NCBI GenBank assembly: GCA_013368315.1
Contig: JAACJM010000149.1
Coordinates: forward strand, 124,001-188,000
DNA length: 64,000 nucleotides
Source of the DNA: Tetrapyrgos nigripes
Lineage: Eukaryota > Basidiomycota > Agaricomycetes > Agaricales > Campanellaceae
Direction of reading: 5' to 3'
The number at the start of each line of letters is the position of its first letter. Within the stretch, counting starts at the first letter, position 1. Both the position numbers and the translations under genes were made by a program. The notes under the pieces were generated by a model that saw only the letters and a program-made list of their open reading frames with translations, ran no database searches and was not told the origin of the DNA. This document shows positions 57,139 to 64,000 of the stretch, piece by piece.

Positions 57139-58155
57139 ATGAGACCCATCACATCCACCCAGAAAGACAATATCCTCTCTCTCCTCCAAACTTCTGCTTC
57201 ATCCAGGGAAATCTCTGCTAAAACTGGGGTATCCAAGTCAAAGATTGCTTCTCTGGCCAAAGAGATGTATCCTGACAAGGAGAACCATCAAGCAGGGCGT
57301 CCTAGAAAGCTGTCTACCACTGATGAACGTGCTGCTATCCAACAAATCAACACTGGCAAAGCTGAAAATGCTACAGAAGTGGCCAGAAACATCAATCCCC
57401 TCCTTGACCAACCTGTCTCCACCCAAACCATTCGAAATTCCCTTCTCAGGCATGATGTGGACACATCTAAAACGAAGAAGAAGCCCAAACTCACTGCAGC
57501 TCACAGGAAGGCTCGTTTAAACTTTGCACAGAAGTACAGAAACTGGACTGTGGATGACTGGAAAAGGGTTATTTGGTCAGATGAGACTAAAATCAATCGA
57601 TATGGGTCAGATGGACAGCAGTATGTGTGGGGGAGGAAGGGTGAATCCTTGGGAGAGAGAAATGTGGTGGAAACAGTCAAATTTGGAGGAGGAAATATCA
57701 TGGTGTGGGGATGTATGGGGTGGGAAGGAGTTGGAAACATGGCAGAGGTGGAGGGCAGGATGAATGCAGAGCAGTATGTGGACATTTTGGAGAACAACCT
57801 TCTGGAGAGCATGGATATTTTGGGTGTTGATCCAGAGGTGGCCATTTTTCAGCAAGACAATGATCCTAAACACAAGTCAAAACTGGCCACCAAGTGGTTT
57901 GAAGACAACAACATCCATTGCATGAGCTGGCCTGCTCAATCTCCTGACCTGAACCCCATTGAACACCTCTGGACAACCCTCAAACACAAGCTCAATGGAT
58001 ATGACACAGCACCCTCTGGAGTTTGGGAAATATGGGACAGAGCAGCTGAAAAGTGGGATGAAATCACAGAAGAAGATTGTCAGAAATTGATCAGGAGCAT
58101 GCCTAGAAGGATTGAGGCTGTGTTGAAGGCCAAAGGAGGGCATACCAAGTACTGA
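57139..58155 (+). CDS. Tc1-type transposase, DD34E
   Basis: 338 residues, no intron. I chose the ATG at 57139 (MRPITSTQKDNILSLLQTSA) because the longer frame to 57049 runs across the TATA box. A paired helix-turn-helix occupies about residues 1-110, with the GRPRKL hinge between the two halves. The catalytic DDE domain has WSDETK (first Asp), IFQQDNDPKHKS (second Asp) and SPDLNPIEHLW (Glu), with exactly 34 residues between the second Asp and the Glu. GGGNIMVWGCM is the conserved strand between the first two acids. The enzyme would cut and paste the element at TA sites in the nucleus. All key residues are present and there is no stop. Confidence 0.95.
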   Translation: MRPITSTQKDNILSLLQTSASSREISAKTGVSKSKIASLAKEMYPDKENHQAGRPRKLSTTDERAAIQQINTGKAENATEVARNINPLLDQPVSTQTIRNSLLRHDVDTSKTKKKPKLTAAHRKARLNFAQKYRNWTVDDWKRVIWSDETKINRYGSDGQQYVWGRKGESLGERNVVETVKFGGGNIMVWGCMGWEGVGNMAEVEGRMNAEQYVDILENNLLESMDILGVDPEVAIFQQDNDPKHKSKLATKWFEDNNIHCMSWPAQSPDLNPIEHLWTTLKHKLNGYDTAPSGVWEIWDRAAEKWDEITEEDCQKLIRSMPRRIEAVLKAKGGHTKY

Positions 58156-58185
58156 GCTAGCACTTTCTGTATTTTCACTTGCATG

Positions 58186-58395
58186 TCAAAAAATTGTCCA
58201 AATGACATACCATTTTAAATCAGTCATATCTCCATGAGTTTTAAGCCAAATAAGACAAAACAGACAGAATATTGTAGCGTTTATCAAGGGCTTTCTGCCC
58301 ATCACTGACCACATTTTAATATCTCTACTCAGTATTGCTTAAATTGGCAATCTTTCCAAAAATGCGAAACATGTGGACAATTTTTTGACCCACTG
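58186..58395. repeat. Right 210-bp terminal inverted repeat of the mariner
   Basis: Inverse of the left repeat with scattered substitutions (for example AAGAGCTACAATAAT against AAACGCTACAATATT). It carries the same two opposed terminal words. Confidence 0.9.
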
Positions 58396-58581
58396 TATCT
58401 ATCATAGTACTTAGAATGAGCACTTAATATTATTGTACCATTGTTTTCTTAGTCCCGCTAGGTATTAACTAGCAGTTCAGGGCTCACCCTAGTCCTCTTA
58501 TTCCCTTAAAAGAACATCAAAACTGATATTATGAACCAAAATCCAAGTATGTATACTGCGATTTTGTACGGTGTATCAGCA

Positions 58582-58625
58582 TTACGCCTTACATCTTGGT
58601 CAAAGGGTTGACTGACACCTATTCA
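58582..58625. repeat. Dispersed repeat, right part of a split copy
   Basis: TTACGCCTTACATCTTGGTC, then AAAGGGTTGACTGACACC continues the copy that broke off at 55304. Confidence 0.75.
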
Positions 58626-58837
58626 CTGCGTTTTCTGCAGAGATACACAAATGATAGCAGGACTTCTGTACATGCTATGTAAGCCTTTACAGATACCTTT
58701 GAGGATGATACATGACGGTATAGCAAGATAGGACGCTACAAGGCGTACAAGCTCTGTAAATGACTGAGAGTACAAAGATAGTCAGAGTTAGGCAAGCATG
58801 GCCAAATATGACACCCCATGACACGGGGATTTTATAA

Positions 58838-58910
58838 AAAGTGTGGGTCAACCACCAAAATGATTTTATAAAACCTGTGGTTGAACCAGACCACTCTTAT
58901 AAAAGTACCT
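58838..58910. repeat. Hairpin/TTTTATAAAA module, third copy
   Basis: TTTTATAAAA with TGGTTGAACCA between two such words, matching the modules at 50.45 and 52.7 kb but shorter. Confidence 0.55.
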
Positions 58911-58919
58911 TCTAGATAA

Positions 58920-60130
58920 CCACAAACACTGCCATGGCTAGTACTGACCTTTGGCGGGAGACTCTCGCATTGGAGGTGGTCCATGTATTGAGGACCAAGG
59001 TCCATGGCTCTGTCCTGCTGCCTGAATTTCGACCTTCCAAAACAGTACATCAAGAAATTTATTTGCCGCCAAATCTAGAGTACACATATTCTCCTCTGTA
59101 AAGATACGCTGCAAGCTGAAAGTATACAAACAAGATGTATACATCAAAACATGTAGAACCCTAAGCCTACAGATGGTACCAACACTCGCACCTTCGCACA
59201 ACACTACCTGCCCCACTCTCCCAATCCCCTACTACTTCTTCAACTTTTTGGATTTCTTCGTGGACATGCAATCAATGTGCTCAAAGTGGACACGTCTTTG
59301 ATCAGGTGGCTTGCAAACCAAAACCAAAAAAGGATGCGAACATGATCAGGACCTAAGTGTAGACACAGAAGAACGAAAAGACAAAACGAGAAGAGAATGA
59401 AGGAGAATGAGAGTATGTGAGGGGAGAGTGTTCTCGAAAACAAAGAACAAACACAAAGGGAAAAGCAATAATGAAGAGAGATCAAGAACGTTAAGAATAA
59501 AATACAAAATAAACAGTTGTTGTAGCAGACCTGGACCTAGATCCAGACCCTTCCCAGTCCCACCCCTCCTGCCCTTACCACTCTCATTTACTCCCACATG
59601 AGGATATGTAGTTCCTGGTCCGTTGTACATACCATTTATCAGTTAGCCATGTTGCCGTACCCTATGAAAACAGAGCGATTGGGTCAGATACAAATAAACA
59701 GGGATACTTGAGCATGGCTGGAAACGTGAGGAAGTGAAATATCAGTCCAAGGATATTGAAATAAAAGGAGACACACCAACAATTTCTTTACTTCTTCTGT
59801 GTGATGTAGGCGAGTGTTACAGTTGGGGTGGTTGATGGGCTGGGACAGCGTGTAATAGTATGAGGTCACCAATATGGATAATGTATAAGGATGGGGTACA
59901 GGTGCAGGACACATGCCGGGGGTGGGTGACGGTCCAGGGTACGGGGAAGGATGCTGCTGGACCCTGGTATGGTGAGTTGTTGATTGAGTAGGGCTGGTCC
60001 ACGCAGTTACAAGAATGAGGTTGAAGAAAAAAAGGAGAGATGGCTGGGCAGAAGGAGGAGGGTCTGGGTGTATCTCAGTCTGCAGCCACCAGTGAGAAAA
60101 GAAGAGTGGAGTCAATGCCTGCACCAAGGA
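58920..60130. other. No gene recognised
   Basis: Minus-strand frames here (58938-59216 and 59684-60127) are Pro/Ser-rich or hydrophobic and show no domain or splicing pattern that I trust. Confidence 0.35.
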
Positions 60131-60139
60131 GTCTGGCTA

Positions 60140-60330
60140 CAGAGCTGAACGGTGGATATTGTATGCCCTTTGGTACAGCGTCTGACTGAAAGAAAGAGAG
60201 AAGGAGTAAGGGCAAGAGAGCGGAGAACTGATGACGACGTCCAGTGTCAATATGTACGTTGACACATCTTGACGTGTTCACACAAAAAGCACGTGGACAT
60301 GGACTGTCTTGTGCCCCACTACAAATTTCT
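60140..60330. repeat. CpG-rich module, second reverse copy
   Basis: The reverse complement carries GTCAACGTACATATTGACAC, then a CTCCGCTCTCTTGCCC-type pyrimidine run and CAGTCAGACGC, in the same order as 52.02-52.21 kb. Confidence 0.5.
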
Positions 60331-60939
60331 ACAGAAGGAATATCCTAGGAGCCCAGGCTAAGTTTATTATGAGATACTGCTTCACAGAGAAATGAAATAC
60401 AACGTGTACATGACTGAGAACAATTTTGTATGATCAAAAATCATTGTGTATGATAGAAATTCGGCGAGGGTCTTGTTTACAGATTCCTCGTGGTTGGATT
60501 GCGGTAATTCATAGATTTAGGTGAAAGAAGAATACTTGCTATCTATGCAGCAATACGAGATATATTACCAGCAGAATTCTGATTTGTGTATGATCATAAT
60601 TCAATTTCTATCCATTACGCTTACACTCATTGCTCATTTTGAGTACAGTGGTCTCCTATAATGTATTAGTGTCAAAATAATCCTCAGGATGCAATGTAGG
60701 GAGCACAGATGCATCATGATTCCACGCAAACCTTCAATACCATTATCAGAAGTGCAGTGTGGTTCAAGCAATATTCTAGTCCTATTTGCCCCTCAGCCTC
60801 TCGAAGGAAAGCGTCAGAAATTGAAATGAAATACTCCTAAACGGTTTAAATCCTCTTGCAACACTCTATTGTAGGCCTGTTCATATGGTACATGTGGATT
60901 ATTACATCCAGACTCTGAGTGCAGGTCACTGTATGAACA

Positions 60940-61245
60940 TCCATATTTTTGATCCTACGCCTACTCTAACTGGAACTTGTGTGATTTCTTGCTCTAGAAA
61001 TGAAATCTAGGAAGCATTGAATAATAAATTGGCATTCCAAATGAAAGTAGCATCAGTATAGGGATGTCGAAAGGAATTTCAGTCATACAAAAGAAGGATT
61101 ACGGTCATACATGAGAATTTCAATCATACAATGTTGATTGGGCCAGACCATCAATTCACCATTTCTTGCTCTCAGAATTGCAATCTGTGAAGGAGTATAT
61201 AGGAATTGGCATCAGCATATGGATGTTGAAGGAATTTCAATTGGT
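60940..61245. repeat. ~170-bp satellite, reverse copies
   Basis: TTTCTTGCTCT begins units near 60987 and 61160. Each continues to GGCATYA and GGATGTYGAAGGAATTTCA. The reverse complement aligns with the units at 50.93-51.38 kb. Confidence 0.55.
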
Positions 61246-61249
61246 CTAT

Positions 61250-62085
61250 GTAATTTTGCGTTTACACCGTGTGTTTCATGTAAACGCAAGCGTCTACATT
61301 TTTGCGTTTTGCATTTACACTTGGCTCACTTCTGCATTTACATCGTGTGTTTCATATCATCCAGGCCAAGGTAGACTGATTGAAGATGGCCAACCTGTAA
61401 TCAATAAGTAGTTACTTATGTAGAATCTAATCAGTAAATATCCTTTGTGATTTGACCTGTCTCAAACACAGCTTTGCATCTAAATACAACTTGGAAATGG
61501 GTTCTTAGTGTTCCAGAAAGCCATCCCAGTATTATATCATGTGTATAATGTACAGACTTCACTCCCAAGCTAGTGACTTCAGACTTGTAGCCTTAGATTT
61601 TCAGATATAAGCAAGAAACAATCTTGAACCAAGTATATGCTGATTAAAATTCCATCAAATATACTTTATTATTACTCAAAATTTCAAAAATTTTTGTAAA
61701 CGCAACACGTCAATGTGAACGCAAATTTTGAAACGCGAGACGCGCAGTAAACGCACGTGTAAACGCAAAGTAAACGCAAAGTAAACGCAAAGTAAACACT
61801 AGCGTCTACATCAACGCAAATTGTAGACGCTAGCGTTTACTTTGCGTTTACATGACGTTCCACCTGCGTTTACATTTGCGTTTACATAGCGTTTACGCAC
61901 TGTCATTTTCCACAGCTTAGCCATCATAAAATGGCTGCAATAGCCGCAACATCTGACAACTTTCCCAATCTCGAATGAAGTTGTTGCTCTTAGCGGATTC
62001 CGAGGGATATTATCCAACCAATCTGAGGATGACCTGCAGAGGGTTGATGTTGGGTCAGCTCCGGCCTTCTTGAGGTGCTGTATGG
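61250..62085. repeat. GTAAACGC-array repeat, full-length reverse copy
   Basis: Contains in one piece, on the minus strand, what lies in two pieces at 48780-49190 and 52790-53200. The core at 61740-61900 has GTAAACGCAAA words in one orientation and then GCGTTTACTTT words in the other, meeting at ACTAGCGTCTACATC / GTAGACGCTAGC. Confidence 0.8.
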
Positions 62086-62630
62086 GTGCTCTACACAAGA
62101 TCTGTTATTTTCATTTACTACTTTCAACTCCACGCAACACTCCTAAGCCCGAGAAAAACATACCTGGCTTATCCATAGTTGGCCCACGAGCTGTACCAAG
62201 GCTTACCAATCAAGAAACCAAAGTGTGTACTGCAAATAAGGTACTTGTATACTTGTAAATCATAAAAAAATTAAAACCATTGTGGCGTATACAGTTTGAA
62301 GCTTCTTGGCAAGAGGTACGCGACATCTGCAAATAATCTGACAGATTGTTGGATGCCATCGGCGGATGCCAGATTGAGATTTTGTTTTTTTAGCGCCACT
62401 CTCCCAGTGATTTACGCTGCCAGGGCAAATCATTGATCCTGCTATTACAAATTTTACTCCAAGAATTTGTTATTTCCCAATCATATATAATCTGGCCTCC
62501 CTCCGCTGTTCTGATATACCCCTTTACCAACCACCGGATTTCTGCATACTTAATTTTAAACCCCAAGCTCCTTCTGAGGTAACTCTCTTGACGATTCAGT
62601 CTCAATCATTTCCAATTAATACTGATTTAG
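62086..62630. other. No gene recognised
   Basis: AT-rich spacer between the array repeat and the broken gene at the right end. Confidence 0.4.
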
Positions 62631-62639
62631 TTGTAGATT

Positions 62640-63677
62640 GGCCACAGGACATCCTCCATGGCTAACTGTGGAAGTTATTGCTGTGAAAGGGCCATGGAGA
62701 TCTTACCTTGGTACAGTCAAGGATGTTTGACGTCATGACAGTTATACTGGACTTTGCTTGACCATTGAACTTTTGGCTGGGGCCCCTCGAGCATGTCGAC
62801 ACATTCAAGTTGATTATGCATATGTCAGGGAATGCAAGTGAGTATTTTGCTTGCACTCCCAATTGCATTTATTTTTCTACATTTCTATAGGCACTACCAA
62901 TACTTGGCTGATGTTTACCCTTTGTCCACATTCCAACAATATTATGCATTGAATTGTATTTCACTACCTGACCCAGAAGTGCACTATTTTCCTGCTCCTC
63001 GTGCAGAAATACCTCCTCGTCTCTCGACCCCATTGCCTTCTCCTGAGGAACTGGAGTTGTTGATTGCTGACCCACATTGGAGTCCATTGAGAGACAGATT
63101 TCTAGATGTATGTGTTCTCCTTACTACTCGCATGTACCAAAGTCATGTTCACTGTTCAAAATCACTTTAGCCATGGATACTTCATCCAAGATTTGATGGA
63201 CTGACTCTTGAAGTTGGTATTAACTCTGGCCAAGATCCCCTTGATGTGGAAACTGTTTGGGTAACCATATCTGGCTGCCAAGTTTTCCTTGCAGGGAATC
63301 CCAGTCACCAAGTTGAACCTGAGTCAATCACCAATCCCACAGTACTCCCAAAACCAAACACTGAGAAAGGACTGCTTGCTTTCAAAGGTCCTTCATATGG
63401 CTCATTGGTCCGACAAATTCACTATTTCTTCCTTGATGAGAAGCCACATTTCATTTATCAGAAGGAGGAGATTACAGCAGAAGAGTTGAGGTTGTCATCA
63501 TCAGAGGTTGTTCGTGTCAGGGAGAGACCCTGGTCAAAGCAGTGGGCCAATGAAATATTTAGACATGCCAGAGATGTAGCCAGAAAATCAAAACCCCAAC
63601 ATTATATAGTAGTTAAGCCTAGACATGCTAATGCTACCTTCTTTTTGAGTATTTTCCTGAAGGGTAGACTCAAATAA
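62640..63677 (+). pseudogene. KOW-like, probably repeat-derived gene, broken
   Basis: VEVIAVKGPWRSYLGTVKDV resembles a KOW/SH3-like fold. An Arg/Tyr segment (HIQVDYAYVRECK) follows, with a good donor at 62840 and acceptor near 62892. Then come HYQYLADVYPLSTFQQYY, PAPRAEIPPRLSTPLPSPEE, GLTLEVGINSGQDPLDVETV and GLLAFKGPSYGSLVRQIHYF, ending at 63677. In-frame stops lie near 62660, 62730 and 63168. Similar multi-copy proteins occur near transposons in agaricomycetes, but I cannot name this one. Confidence 0.45.
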
Positions 63678-64000
63678 GAGTCAGCATTCTAAATTTGAGT
63701 TCTACCAGCACTGTAACTTAGATGTATAACATATGTTAGTATGTATCCAATATAATATGAACAACATACCATCACAAACATCTCATCAACAATTGGTCTA
63801 TTCTCCATAGTGGCAGCATCAGCTATTCCCATAATTCAAATGGCCCAGAAGGCCACTCTGGCCAAATACCACCTTCAAGTCGATTGAGTGAGGTATAGGT
63901 GATATCTTGGTCTTGGCCATTGCGGCAGTGTGGTAGAGGGTGCTGTTCAGCAGGAAGAGGTGTGAATTTTGTCTCTGGAGCTGGATCAGCAAGGTTGGGG
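63678..64000. other. Right edge, no gene recognised
   Basis: AT-rich, then a minus-strand Pro/Thr-like reading near the edge that may belong to a gene continuing outside. Confidence 0.3.

Larger units (their letters stand above)
56769..58395 (+). mobile_element. Tc1/mariner transposon, structurally complete, 1,627 bp
   Basis: TA (56767-56768 and 58396-58397) flanks CAGTGGGTCAAAAAATTGTC...; the right end is its inverse. The inverted repeats are 210 bp each (56769-56978 and 58186-58395), unusually long for the group. They surround one intact transposase gene with its own TATA box. The inverted repeats differ at several sites, so it is not brand new, but nothing visible disables it. Confidence 0.95.

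Noticed and set aside
57501..58143. Minus-strand frames across the mariner
   Set aside because: Shadows of the intact transposase gene.

Overview
The window comes from a filamentous basidiomycete, most likely an agaricomycete. Its genes have many 45-70 bp introns and occasional 14-nt microexons. It holds F-box/LRR families, a DUF6534-like membrane protein and a Crg1-type methyltransferase. Its retroelements (chromodomain Ty3/gypsy, DIRS-type YR) are of kinds common in that class. Species cannot be named from the sequence.

Layout. 1-6.5 kb: the 3' part of an LRR (RNI-like) gene and a multi-intron seven-TM (DUF6534-like) gene. 7.0-21.5 kb: a dead lanosterol/oxidosqualene cyclase (ERG7-type) gene carrying at least five in-frame stops. 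It is split by three independent, precisely bounded insertions: a TA-flanked MITE, an 8-bp-TSD hAT-like MITE, and an 8,057-bp Ty3/gypsy chromovirus in reverse orientation. The chromovirus carries an extra antisense gene with introns for a zinc-cluster protein, and shows signs of Tf1-like self-priming. 22.5-27.6 kb: a live-looking gene island with a small heat-shock protein and heat-shock elements, an F-box protein, and a methyltransferase convergent with it. 28-33.3 kb: a broken ORF and a decayed DIRS-type tyrosine-recombinase retroelement. 38-42.9 kb: a second F-box protein with a broken tail copy beside it, a small secreted protein, and the 3' end of a P450. 43-62 kb: gene-poor and rich in diverged repeats (GTAAACGC arrays, a ~170-bp satellite, paired hairpins, a CpG-rich module in both orientations), with an intact 1,627-bp Tc1/mariner transposon at 56.8-58.4 kb. 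62.6-63.7 kb: the start of another broken, probably repeat-derived gene.

How it fits together. The host genes are ordinary and not arranged as a pathway. The window reads mainly as a record of transposition and decay. In the gypsy LTR pair and in the gypsy and DIRS coding regions, mutations concentrate at CpG (CGA to TGA stops, catalytic Arg to Cys or His, YLDD to YLDN). This is expected where repeats are cytosine-methylated and then deaminate. The mariner transposase escapes this decay and looks recent. Exon boundaries were read by eye from splice signals and frame continuity, not computed.
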